NCBI RefSeq assembly: GCF_002994635.1
Contig: NZ_PVNL01000120.1
Span: 62,001-126,000 of the forward strand
Direction of reading: 5' to 3'
Origin: Enhygromyxa salina
Lineage (GTDB): Bacteria; Myxococcota_A; Polyangia; Nannocystales; Nannocystaceae
DNA: 64,000 nucleotides
Both the position numbers and the translations under genes were made by a program. This document shows, in pieces, positions 1 to 8,923 of this stretch. Every line of letters starts with the position of its first letter. Positions within the stretch are counted from its first letter, which is position 1. The notes below the pieces were generated by a model that ran no database searches, was not told where the DNA came from, and saw only the letters and a program-made list of their open reading frames with translations.

Positions 1-2064
1 ATGATCTATCGCCCGGTCCGCGAGCGAAAGCCCGAGGACATCGTCGCGGCCGTGCTCGAGGGCACCGACGCCGCCGGGTTCAACGAGGCCAGCCTCACGG
101 CCCTGAGCACCGCCGACGTGTCGTGCATCGATCCGCTGATCAAGGCCCTGGTCCCCGAGCTGGCCAAGCGTCGGGTCTCGCTGGGTATCGCCTCGCTCCG
201 CGCCTACGGGCTCAACGAGTCGATGATGGACGAGATCAAGAAGGTCGGGATCGACGGCCTGACCTTCGCGCCCGAGGCTGGGACCCAGCGCATGCGCGAC
301 GTGATCAACAAGAACGTCAGCGACGAGGACATCCTGGCCTCGGCCAGGCGGATGTTCGAGCGCGGCTACGAGCGCATGAAGATGTACTTCATCATGGGCT
401 TGCCGACCGAGACCGACGAGGACCTCGCGGGGATCATCGAGACCGGCCGCATGGTCCGCGACGTCGCCCGCGAGCTGCAGCTCGCCCGGCCCCCGGCGAT
501 CACCTTGAGCGTCTCGCAGCACGTCCCGAAGCCGCACACGCCGTTTCAGTGGGCCGCGATGGACAGCATGGAGGACCTCGAGACCAAGGTCCGGCTGCTG
601 CGCGACATGGCGACCCGCAACAAGCTCGCGATCAAGACCCACAACGTGCGCGAGAGCTGGCTCGAGTGCCTGTTCGCCCGCGGCGATCGGCGGCTCGGCG
701 ACGTGCTCGAGACCGCCTACAAAAACGGCGCGCGGTTCGACGGCTGGAAAGAGTACTTCTCGTTCGAGACCTGGCTCGACGCGCTCGAGACCCACGCGAT
801 CCGGCCCGAGGTCTACACTCGCACGCTGCCGGTCGGCGTGCCGCTGCCGTGGTCGCACCTCGACATGCAGCTCGAGCCGGGCTTCCTGGAGGGCGAGTAT
901 CGCAAGGCCCTGGCCAGCCGGGTCTCGCCGCCGTGTGGCAAGCCCGCCGGAGCCAAGGTCCATCACACCACGCTCGACGCGGCCCAGGCCGAGCAAAAGC
1001 GGCTGGTCTGCTACGACTGCGGCGTCGCGTGTGATCTGGGCGAGATGCGAGAGGAGCGGATCGTCGCGCTGCGCGGGCTGTCGAGCATGGCCACCGAGCG
1101 CGAGGCTGCGATCGCCAAACGAGAGGCCGCGATCGAAGCGGCTGAGCTCGCTCAGCAGGGCGACCAACAGCTGATCCCGCTCGAGCGCTTGCGCCGGGGC
1201 ATGGCCGCCAGCAACCTCGCTGACGACAGCGCCTTCAAGCACAACGCCGAGGCGCCCTACAGCAAGGTCCGGCTGTTCTTCGCCAAGCGCGGGACCATTC
1301 GGTTCCTCAGTCAGCTCGATCTGGTGCGGATTATCCCCCGCATGTTCCGGCGCGCCGGGCTCGAGATCGGCTTCTCGCGCGGGTTCTCGCCGCTGCCACG
1401 CATGAGCTTTGGCCCCGCGCTGGCGCTGGGCATGGGCGCCGATGAAGACGTGCTCGACTGCGATCTGCTGCTCGAGCGCTCGGCCGAGGACATGCTCGGC
1501 CTGCTGAACTCCGCGCAGCGGAGCGAGATCGCGGCCGATCTGCTCGCGCGCCTGCAGGCCGTCCAGCCGCCCGGGTTTCACCTGCTCGACGCGCGGATCG
1601 TCCCGCCGGGCGAGAAGACCCTCGGCGAGCTGGTCGCCGGGGCCGACTTCGCCGTTCACCTCGCGCCCGAGCAGCTCTCGGGCCTGCGCGAGCGCGTCGA
1701 CGCCATGCTCGCGGCCGGCAACCTGTGCGTGACCCGCCAGCAAAAGGTCAAGAAGAAGCACCGCGGCAAGCGGCGCGAGGTCGGGTCCAAGAGCGTCACG
1801 ATCGATCTGGATCAGCGCCTGCTGTCTGCCGCCGTCGACGAGGATCTCGGGCTCCTGCGGTTTCGCCTGCGGACCGACGTCGAGGGCGCCAACGCCCGCC
1901 CGCGCGAGCTCGCGGCCCTGCTGCTCGGCGCGCCTGTGGAAGATCATCGGATGCGACGCGAGCGGCTGCTCGCCCGGCCCGAGCCGGAGTCGGAGCTGAT
2001 CGGTCTGCGCGAGCTCGGCGGCGCGTGGCGGCCCGAACACCGCCGCCACGTCCCCGCGCTGTGA
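1..2064 (+). CDS. Radical SAM protein with C-terminal DUF2344 domain (TIGR03960-like), 5' end outside window
   Basis: The visible 687 residues are the rear part of a B12-binding-type radical SAM protein (TIGR03960-like) fused to a DUF2344 domain. The opening MIYRPVRER matches the stretch that normally follows directly after the CxxxCxxC cluster motif (CRFCQAG...) in this family, so the first ATG is probably internal and the iron-sulfur cysteines lie just upstream of base 1. Residues 1-330 continue the radical SAM barrel. A Cys-rich patch (CYDCGVAC, near 337) follows, and DUF2344 begins about residue 420 (YSKVRLFFAKRG). The family is widespread beside ribosome and RNase genes and is thought to act in RNA modification; the exact reaction is unknown. 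The ending is natural, with TGA at 2062-2064. Confidence 0.88.
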   Translation: MIYRPVRERKPEDIVAAVLEGTDAAGFNEASLTALSTADVSCIDPLIKALVPELAKRRVSLGIASLRAYGLNESMMDEIKKVGIDGLTFAPEAGTQRMRDVINKNVSDEDILASARRMFERGYERMKMYFIMGLPTETDEDLAGIIETGRMVRDVARELQLARPPAITLSVSQHVPKPHTPFQWAAMDSMEDLETKVRLLRDMATRNKLAIKTHNVRESWLECLFARGDRRLGDVLETAYKNGARFDGWKEYFSFETWLDALETHAIRPEVYTRTLPVGVPLPWSHLDMQLEPGFLEGEYRKALASRVSPPCGKPAGAKVHHTTLDAAQAEQKRLVCYDCGVACDLGEMREERIVALRGLSSMATEREAAIAKREAAIEAAELAQQGDQQLIPLERLRRGMAASNLADDSAFKHNAEAPYSKVRLFFAKRGTIRFLSQLDLVRIIPRMFRRAGLEIGFSRGFSPLPRMSFGPALALGMGADEDVLDCDLLLERSAEDMLGLLNSAQRSEIAADLLARLQAVQPPGFHLLDARIVPPGEKTLGELVAGADFAVHLAPEQLSGLRERVDAMLAAGNLCVTRQQKVKKKHRGKRREVGSKSVTIDLDQRLLSAAVDEDLGLLRFRLRTDVEGANARPRELAALLLGAPVEDHRMRRERLLARPEPESELIGLRELGGAWRPEHRRHVPAL

Positions 2065-2107
2065 GCACGAACCAACGCGGCGGGCGGAGCTCGTCGACGA
2101 ACGAGAG

Positions 2108-2194
2108 TCAGCGTGGCTCGGCCGCACAGGCTCCTCGCTCGAACTCCCTGCGTTGGCGCTCGATATCGTCGGATTCAGGCTCGAGCTGATCCAT
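2108..2194 (-). CDS. Possible 28-residue ORF downstream of the GD-linker lipoprotein
   Basis: Between two genes a short minus-strand frame reads MDQLEPESDDIERQRR and ends at a TGA at 2108-2110. Its codon third positions are mostly G or C, as in the neighbours, and the same frame stays open upstream toward the end of the lipoprotein gene. It could be a small acidic protein, a fragment of an older gene, or chance. No family is recognised. Confidence 0.22.
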   Translation of the reverse strand: MDQLEPESDDIERQRREFERGACAAEPR

Positions 2195-2240
2195 CCGCAA
2201 CAGCTCGCCCGCGCCGATCAGGTGGTCCCGACCCGAGCCG

Positions 2241-3296
<1,056 letters not shown>

Positions 3297-3350
3297 GGGA
3301 CGAGTGTACGCCTTCGCCGCCCGTCGTATCGACATAATCGAGCTGCGTCT

Positions 3351-3402
3351 GTGCGGGAATCCCGCGATCCCCGCTGGTGCGGGAATCCCGCGATCTCCGC
3401 CC
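3351..3402. repeat. Two tandem copies of a 26-bp near-palindromic element
   Basis: The sequence GTGCGGGAATCCCGCGAT occurs at 3351 and again at 3377, so the period is 26 bp. Each copy contains GCGGGAATCCCGC, close to a perfect palindrome. The element sits between two genes and may be a REP-like element, or a terminator for the gene arriving from the left-facing side. A partly similar string (CCCGCGATTCCCGCGCGGG) occurs near 48130. Confidence 0.5.
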
Positions 3403-3422
3403 GCGCGCTAGGGCCCAACCGC

Positions 3423-5480
3423 TCAGGCCAGCGGATTCTCAAACGCCGGCGGCTTGCCGCGCTGCATCGCCTTGACCCCGATCGCCGTGCTGCTCATCGT
3501 CAAGCTCTGCGCGGCAGCGCGCTCTTCGATCGCAGATCCCTCGGCAAACGGCAGCGCGTTTGCGCGCTCGATCGTGTTGGCGATCAGCTCGCGCAGGTCA
3601 GCGTCGAGCGGCACCCCAGCCTCGTTGCAGGGATCCACGTCACGGCTGACGGAGACCTCGGCCGGCCCCTCACGAAACGCCGGACGCTCGATCTTGCCAG
3701 CCGCGATCCCAGCCGCGAACGCCATGCTCTCGCCCGGCAGATCGCGGATCGGCACGACCTTGGACACATAGCCCCAGTCCGCGGCCTCTTCGGCCTTGAA
3801 CGCGTGGCCCGTCAACAGCAGCTCGCTGATCCGCGCCCAGCTCTGCGGCTTGGACGCGCGGTGAATGTGGTGACACCCGCCGAGCCCCGGGAGCACGCCG
3901 ACGGTCGGCTCGGGCTGGCCGATCACGGTCCCGGCCCCGGCGACGCGGGCCTGACAGCACGACGCAAACTCGTTGCTGCCGCCCAGCACCCGCCCGACCA
4001 AGGCCGCGACCGTGGGCTTGGCGCTGGTCTTGAACTTCATGAGCGTGCGCTTCCAGCCCTGGATCAACTCGAGCGCGCGGTCGTGGTCGCCGAGCACCGG
4101 GACGAAGCAATTCAGATCAGCGCCGTGGCCAAACTCGCGGCTGAGCGCGCCATCTGGGGCCACGACGATCGCCGCGACCGCGTCGTCATTGGCGAGCCGC
4201 TCGTACGCGGCGTCGAGCTCGGCGATGAAGCGGTGGTTGATCGTGCGCCGCCCGAGCGAGATCAGCCCGACGTTGCCGTGCACGGCGGTGCCGACGTAGA
4301 TCGACGCGAGCGCGTCGTCGTCGAGCTCGGCGATCGGGGCGACCTCGTCGGCCTTGGTGATCGACTGATCGGCCACGAACGCGGCGACCAGCTGCTTGCT
4401 GGCCTCGAGCCCGCGCTCGGCGATCAGCGCGGGCGTCCCCATCGAGAACGCCAGCGCGTTCTCGCACAAGAAGTTGAGCGCGTCGGCCCGCGCGACCTCG
4501 TGCTTCAGCATGTAGGCCGTCAGCGAGAACAACATCCCGAGCATGCGCTGCTCGACCATGGCCACGTGCTCCGGTGGGCACTGCTGGCCGCGCTCGTAGG
4601 GCCACTTCTGGTGGGGGTCCTTCATGTAGGGCTGCCACTGCTCGGGGATCTGGTACAGCGTCGAGTCGACCTCTTCGCTGAGCAGCTGCATGCAGTGGGC
4701 GGACAGGTAGTTGGCGCCGGGGATCAGGTTGTGCACGAAGAACGGCGAGGTCCCGAGCAGCTTGCGGCACACGTCGTCGATCTGCGCGGGCGCGAGCCCG
4801 GTGCTGACGTGAATGCGCACGGCCTCGAGCATCATCCCGCAGAAGATCCGATCGGCCGCGAACGCGGGCGCGTCGGCGGTCTCGATCAGGTTCATCCCGA
4901 GCTTGCCCAGGAACTTGCGGATCACCTTCAGGGTCTCGGCTGACGTCGTGCAGCCCCGGGTCGGGACCTCCCACAGCTTGTTGGTGAGGTGCGGGAAGAA
5001 GGGGTGCATGACGCCGGAGCGGTCGGCCCCGGGCAAGCCCTCGAACAGGTGCTTGGTGGTCAACCCGGAGGTCGCCGAGAACACGTAGGCCTGCGGGTCG
5101 CGGGCCCGGATCGCCCGATAGAAGGGTTGCTTGATGTCGAGCCGCTCGGGGATTGCCTCGAACACGAAGCCGAGCTGCAGCGCCGCGGGCACGTCGGCGA
5201 GGGTGCCCTTGACGATCGTGATGTTGTCGAGCACGGCGTCGACCTCGGCCGCCGAGAACCGGCCGCCGAACGCCTCGCGCAGCTTGTCCTTGACCCCGTC
5301 GACCGCGTCCGAGAGATCTAGGGCGATGACTGGCACGCCGTGCTTCGCCAGCAGCCGCGCAAATTGTCCGAGCTTGCCGAACCCGACGTTGCCGCAGGCA
5401 CCCGCGACCAGCAGCGCCTTCACGGGTTCGCTGGCATCGGGCTGGAAGATCGCGCTGACGGAGGGATCGCTGATCGGCAT
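3423..5480 (-). CDS. Bifunctional 3-hydroxyacyl-CoA dehydrogenase / enoyl-CoA hydratase (HAD-ECH order)
   Basis: This 685-residue protein is predicted to catalyse two beta-oxidation steps: hydration of enoyl-CoA and NAD-dependent oxidation of 3-hydroxyacyl-CoA. The dehydrogenase comes first. Its nucleotide loop is AGACGNVG (27-33), and the active-site region is MHPFFPHLTNKLWEV with H159 and E171. The hydratase/crotonase domain is at the C-terminus: GGSNEFA with E504 and PEPTVGVLPGLGG with E524 match the two catalytic glutamates. FadB and FadJ have the opposite order, so this resembles the archaeal-type HAD-ECH fusion. It is a single gene, with no thiolase beside it. Confidence 0.88.
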   Translation of the reverse strand: MPISDPSVSAIFQPDASEPVKALLVAGACGNVGFGKLGQFARLLAKHGVPVIALDLSDAVDGVKDKLREAFGGRFSAAEVDAVLDNITIVKGTLADVPAALQLGFVFEAIPERLDIKQPFYRAIRARDPQAYVFSATSGLTTKHLFEGLPGADRSGVMHPFFPHLTNKLWEVPTRGCTTSAETLKVIRKFLGKLGMNLIETADAPAFAADRIFCGMMLEAVRIHVSTGLAPAQIDDVCRKLLGTSPFFVHNLIPGANYLSAHCMQLLSEEVDSTLYQIPEQWQPYMKDPHQKWPYERGQQCPPEHVAMVEQRMLGMLFSLTAYMLKHEVARADALNFLCENALAFSMGTPALIAERGLEASKQLVAAFVADQSITKADEVAPIAELDDDALASIYVGTAVHGNVGLISLGRRTINHRFIAELDAAYERLANDDAVAAIVVAPDGALSREFGHGADLNCFVPVLGDHDRALELIQGWKRTLMKFKTSAKPTVAALVGRVLGGSNEFASCCQARVAGAGTVIGQPEPTVGVLPGLGGCHHIHRASKPQSWARISELLLTGHAFKAEEAADWGYVSKVVPIRDLPGESMAFAAGIAAGKIERPAFREGPAEVSVSRDVDPCNEAGVPLDADLRELIANTIERANALPFAEGSAIEERAAAQSLTMSSTAIGVKAMQRGKPPAFENPLA

Positions 5481-5575
5481 GCCCGGGATGGTAGGGAAGG
5501 GGACGCGGCTTTTGACGGCTCCGCAGAGGTCGTCGATTGAGCTTTTTCACGGCCCGTGCTGATAGACTCCCCGCG

Positions 5576-6064
5576 ATGTCGACCTCACGCGCCCTCACCC
5601 TGGCCCTGTTGATTGTCTCGCTGTCCGCTTGCAAGGGCGCAGAGTCCGAGCAGAAGGCTGAGACCTCGGTCGCCGCGCCCACGCCCGCGCCCGAGCCTGC
5701 GCAGCCCGAGGCCAGCGCAGGCGAGCCAGGGGAGCCCGCGGGTGGTGTCGAAGCGGGCGGAACCGAGGCGGAGGACGAGACCGAGACTGGCGAAGAGGAA
5801 CCGCAGGTGCCGCTTCCCGAGTCCTTCGAGCAGGTTGGGGTCGAGCTGTGCGACACCTACGTGAAGGACTACGTGGCCTGCATCGACGCCAAGGTGCCCG
5901 AGGCCGAGCGTGACGCGCTCCGGCGCCAGGTGTTCGTCAACATCGAGGCCTGGAAGCAGACCGCGGCGGGTGGGGCGTCCGCCAAGCGAGGGCTCGAGAC
6001 CGGCTGTCGGATCGCCCGCGAGCAAGCCAAGCGCGCGACGCAGGAGTGGGGCTGCGAGTGGTGA
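5576..6064 (+). CDS. Small secreted lipoprotein, unknown function
   Basis: The 162-residue product begins MSTSRALTLALLIVSLSACK, a good lipoprotein signal with lipobox LSAC. A Pro/Glu/Ala-rich linker (about residues 25-75) precedes a short folded region with a CDTYV...ACIDAKVPEAERDAL pattern and a final CRIAREQAKRATQEWGCEW. The four C-terminal-half cysteines could form two disulfides. The start at 5576 is preferred to an upstream ATG at 5537 because only it places the signal at the N-terminus. Function unknown; small helical lipoproteins of this sort are common in myxobacteria. Confidence 0.72.
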   Translation: MSTSRALTLALLIVSLSACKGAESEQKAETSVAAPTPAPEPAQPEASAGEPGEPAGGVEAGGTEAEDETETGEEEPQVPLPESFEQVGVELCDTYVKDYVACIDAKVPEAERDALRRQVFVNIEAWKQTAAGGASAKRGLETGCRIAREQAKRATQEWGCEW

Positions 6065-6551
6065 TCTCTCCCCGCAACCCCCGCGCTTGAGTCTTCGCAC
6101 CCGCGAATTTCACTTCGCGTGACATTTTTGTCGGAGCGATGTCGATAGCTCCACAAGCTAGCTTTGTGCGTTTGGGTGACACGCGCAGTCTGTGCGCGGC
6201 CAGGCGGGTCGACGCCACGCATATCTTTCTTGGTCGGCCTTGATTCTACTCGTATTTCTCGGCGCTCGAAGCTCCGATCTGGGATCGAATGGCGCGATCT
6301 TCAGGTGGGCTAGACAGCGATTAATTGGGTTCGCAATCTGCTCGATCTCGCCCATTGGGCCGTAGGAACCTGGGTCTAAACTGGCTTGACCCTAGTACTG
6401 CACCGAATGTCGGGGCTGCGGTCGCCTCGGACACGTGGTAATGATCGCATCCCGGCGCACGCGCCGCTCGCTCCGCGCAAGCTCAGTCACACTAGTGCCT
6501 GGGTGCGGGGCTTCCAAACCGACTCGAATCGACACACGGAGAGACGCGAGA
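6065..6551. other. 487-bp non-coding gap with relatively low GC
   Basis: No ORF here has coding-like third positions on either strand. The stretch is AT-richer than its surroundings and lies upstream of the short Lys/Glu-rich lipoprotein gene, so it probably holds that gene's promoter and leader. A TTGACC at 6386-6391 resembles a -35 box, but no clear -10 is present at the right distance. Confidence 0.4.
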
Positions 6552-6827
6552 ATGAAGTTCAACACCACCATCCTCGTCGCTGCCCTTACTGCTCTGACCT
6601 TCGCCGCCCCCGCTTGCGACAAGAAGGAAGAGAAGAAGGACGACAAGGCCGACAAGGCCGACGAAAAGAAGGCCGATGACAAGGCCGACGCCAAGAAGGC
6701 CGATGAGCCTGCACCCGAGGCCGCACCGGCCGAGGTTGCCGCCCCCGAAGCCGCGCCCCCCGAGGGCGAGGCTGCACCCGAGGGCGAAGCTGCACCCGAG
6801 GGCGACGCCGAAGCCGCCCCCGAGTAA
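6552..6827 (+). CDS. Lys/Asp/Glu/Ala-rich small lipoprotein
   Basis: The 91-residue product has signal MKFNTTILVAALTALTFAAPAC followed by an almost purely charged and small-residue tail: KKEEKKDDKADKADEKKADD, then imperfect repeats of EGEAAPEG. Composition suggests an extended, solvent-exposed chain rather than a fold. A strong rho-independent terminator begins 22 bp after the stop, and the leader is long, both consistent with an abundant independent transcript. It resembles the short charged lipoproteins common in myxobacteria. Function not known. Confidence 0.72.
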   Translation: MKFNTTILVAALTALTFAAPACDKKEEKKDDKADKADEKKADDKADAKKADEPAPEAAPAEVAAPEAAPPEGEAAPEGEAAPEGDAEAAPE

Positions 6828-6848
6828 TCCACCCTCTATCGAAGGAAG

Positions 6849-6880
6849 ACCGGAGCCAACGTGGCTCCGGTTTTTCTTTT
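6849..6880 (+). terminator. Rho-independent terminator after the charged lipoprotein gene
   Basis: A perfect 9-bp stem (ACCGGAGCC / GGCTCCGGT, 6849-6857 and 6863-6871) with loop AACGT is followed by TTTTCTTTT. This is a canonical intrinsic terminator. Confidence 0.92.
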
Positions 6881-6924
6881 GGTTCTTTTGGTTCATCGGC
6901 GTGCTGTTTCGTGCCGGTCCCGCG

Positions 6925-7755
6925 ATGTACAGCGTGCGCGGACGTGGGTACTTTGCAGGTCGAGAGCCGAAGTTGTCGCACGCACCAACCCACCGTATTG
7001 ATGAACGCACGCCCGCACAGCTGCGGAGCCTGAGCCTGCAGCCGGGCTTCACCGCTGCAGCCCCGGGCTCGGTCTTGATCGCGACCGGAGCGACACGGGT
7101 GCTGTGCACCGCCTCGCTCGAGCCGCGCACACCCTCGTGGCTGACACGCGGCGGCTGGATCACCGCCGAGTACGCGATGCTGCCCGGCGCGACCAGGCCT
7201 CGCGGCCGCCGTGATCCGGGCGGGCGCGGCAAGGAGATCCAGCGTCTGATCGGCCGCTCGCTGCGTGCCGCCGTCGATCTCAGCCAGCTCGTGGGTCCGG
7301 ACGGCGGGCTCTCGATCGTCTGCGACTGCGACGTGATCGAGGCCGACGGCGGGACCCGGACCGCAGCTGTCACCGGCGCCTGGGTCGCCCTCGAGATATG
7401 TCTGCGCAAGCTCGTGGCCAGCGGGCAGCTCGGCCAGCACCCGGGCCTGGGTCAGGTCGCGGCGGTGTCGGTTGGCGTCGTCGAGCCGGAGGGCGCCGAT
7501 CCTGGTCGAGACCCTGTCGCAATGCTGGACCTCTGCTACCACGAAGACAGCCGCGCCGTCGTCGACCTCAACGTGGTCATGCGCGGGATCATGCGGGGGG
7601 GCAGCACCGAGCTCGGCTTGGTCGAGGTCCAGGGAACCGGCGAGCGCGGCGACTTCAGCCGCGCACAGCTCGATCGAATGCTCGATCTAGCCGAGTCTGG
7701 GGTCGCCGAGCTGATGGCCGCTCAGCGAGCGGCGCTGATCGAAGCGGGAGTGTGA
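6925..7755 (+). CDS. rph: Ribonuclease PH
   Basis: RNase PH is a phosphorolytic 3'-5' exoribonuclease that trims tRNA 3' ends. Visible family signatures are RIDERTPAQLR near the N-terminus (the usual RxDGRxxxELR), SVLIATGATRVLCTASLE, the arginine-rich RGRRDPGGRGKEIQRLIGRSLR, CDVIEADGGTRTAAVTGAW and the final EVQGTGERGDFSRAQLD. The ATG at 6925 gives 276 residues, about 30 longer than usual. A TTG at 6973 would give about 260, so the exact start is uncertain. It sits 4 bp upstream of rdgB, a frequent gene pair. Confidence 0.93.
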   Translation: MYSVRGRGYFAGREPKLSHAPTHRIDERTPAQLRSLSLQPGFTAAAPGSVLIATGATRVLCTASLEPRTPSWLTRGGWITAEYAMLPGATRPRGRRDPGGRGKEIQRLIGRSLRAAVDLSQLVGPDGGLSIVCDCDVIEADGGTRTAAVTGAWVALEICLRKLVASGQLGQHPGLGQVAAVSVGVVEPEGADPGRDPVAMLDLCYHEDSRAVVDLNVVMRGIMRGGSTELGLVEVQGTGERGDFSRAQLDRMLDLAESGVAELMAAQRAALIEAGV

Positions 7756-7759
7756 GTCG

Positions 7760-8458
7760 ATGCCTCGACGAATCGTGGTCGCCACTACCAACCCCCACAA
7801 GCTCCAGGAGCTGACCTCGACGCTCGCTCGGGCCCGGTTCCCCGAGGTTCGCCAGCTCGAGATCGTGAGCGTGGCCGCGCTGCCGGAGTACGGCATGCCG
7901 CCCGAGATCGAGGAGACGGAGATCACCTTCGTGGGCAACGCCGTGCTCAAGGCCGCCGGGATCGCGCAGTGGTTGCGCACAGTCGGCGCTCCCCGCGACG
8001 AGCTGGTGCTCGCCGACGACTCTGGCCTGTGCGTCGACGCCTTCGACGGCAAGCCCGGGGTCTACTCCGCTCGCTTCGCTGGCCCCGACGCCACCGACGA
8101 GACCAACAACGCGAAGCTCGTGGCGGAGCTGGGCGCCCGGGGGATCGACGCGTCACCGGCCGACTACGTGTGCGTGCTGGCGATCCGCCAGGTTGGCACC
8201 CGCCCGTTCGACTTCACCCTGCCCGACGCTGGGGCGATCTTCATGCGCGAGAACTGCCTGTGCATCGAGGGGCGCTGTCGTGGCACGGTCCGGGTGGCCG
8301 CGCGCGGTGACGGCGGATTTGGCTACGACCCGCACTTTTGGATTGATGGGGACACGCGCACCTTCGCGGAGCTGAGCCGCGGCGAGAAGTCCCAGCGATC
8401 GCATCGAGGGGCGGCGTCTCGGCGTTTGGTCCAAGAGCTGCCCCTCATCCTCCAGTGA
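7760..8458 (+). CDS. rdgB: dITP/XTP pyrophosphatase (RdgB/HAM1 family)
   Basis: This 232-residue enzyme hydrolyses non-canonical purine nucleoside triphosphates (dITP, XTP) to the monophosphate, keeping deaminated bases out of DNA and RNA. Signatures: VATTNPHKLQEL at the N-terminus, DDSGLCVDAFDGKPGVYSAR in the middle, GDGGFGYDPHF for base recognition and the end ELSRGEKSQRSHRG. It overlaps no gene and follows rph by 4 bp, so they are almost certainly cotranscribed. It is about 30 residues longer than E. coli RdgB, with small insertions only. Confidence 0.94.
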   Translation: MPRRIVVATTNPHKLQELTSTLARARFPEVRQLEIVSVAALPEYGMPPEIEETEITFVGNAVLKAAGIAQWLRTVGAPRDELVLADDSGLCVDAFDGKPGVYSARFAGPDATDETNNAKLVAELGARGIDASPADYVCVLAIRQVGTRPFDFTLPDAGAIFMRENCLCIEGRCRGTVRVAARGDGGFGYDPHFWIDGDTRTFAELSRGEKSQRSHRGAASRRLVQELPLILQ

Positions 8459-8546
8459 GCCCGCGCTGGCCCAAACTGGGACGCTCACGCTGCACGCGTG
8501 ACCCTCTGGATTTCGCCGCCGCACTCGGCTAGGCTCCGCGTCGTTT

Positions 8547-8620
8547 CGGGGCGTGGCGCAGTCTGGTAGCGCGCCTGCTTTGGGAGCAGGAAGCCGAAGG
8601 TTCGAATCCTTTCGCCCCGA
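8547..8620 (+). tRNA. tRNA-Pro (anticodon TGG)
   Basis: A 74-nt cloverleaf is readable. The acceptor CGGGGCG pairs with CGCCCCG, the discriminator is A, and the anticodon arm CCTGC-TTTGGGA-GCAGG carries TGG. The T arm has GGTTCGAATCC. A T-run follows immediately, and CCA is not encoded. Confidence 0.96.
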
Positions 8621-8649
8621 TTTTTCTGCCCGCGCAGATGCGCGGCATC

Positions 8650-8723
8650 GCACCCATAGCTCAGCTGGATAGAGCATCGGCCTTCTAAGCCGAATGGCCC
8701 AGGTTCGAGCCCTGGTGGGTGCA
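8650..8723 (+). tRNA. tRNA-Arg (anticodon TCT)
   Basis: A 74-nt cloverleaf: acceptor GCACCCA pairs with TGGGTGC, discriminator A, anticodon arm TCGGC-CTTCTAA-GCCGA with TCT, T arm CCAGG-TTCGAGC-CCTGG. It lies 29 nt after tRNA-Pro in the same direction, likely one transcript. CCA is not encoded. Confidence 0.96.
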
Positions 8724-8737
8724 AGGCTGCCCCAGGC

Positions 8738-8923
8738 TCAGAGCGAGAACTCATGGATCCACAGGTCCGCGTCGAGGCCATCCGCCCGGTGCTCACCAAC
8801 GGCGACGCCGTAGCCAGCTGGAAACACCGCGACGTCGTGGAGCTCGCTGATGTCGGTGGACAGCTCGCCGGCCAGAGCATGCAGCTGGGCAGGTCTTGCC
8901 CGGACTCGACCCGCCGTCGTCAC
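8738..8923 (-). CDS. Small ORF overlapping the end of the zinc-ribbon propeller gene
   Basis: This 61-residue frame opens with GTG at 8923, overlapping the TGA of the upstream gene (GTGA). Third positions are strongly G/C and the tail reads naturally (VAVFPAGYGVAV...DLWIHEFSL), so it looks translated. It is either a coupled small protein or the true C-terminus of the upstream propeller separated by a frameshift. It ends 14 bp from the tRNA-Arg gene, which is convergent. Confidence 0.5.
   Translation of the reverse strand: MTTAGRVRARPAQLHALAGELSTDISELHDVAVFPAGYGVAVGEHRADGLDADLWIHEFSL

Noticed and set aside
6376..6410. Sigma-54 type promoter at TGGCTTGACC...CTGCA
   Set aside because: The GG to GC distance is 17, not 12, so it does not fit the consensus.
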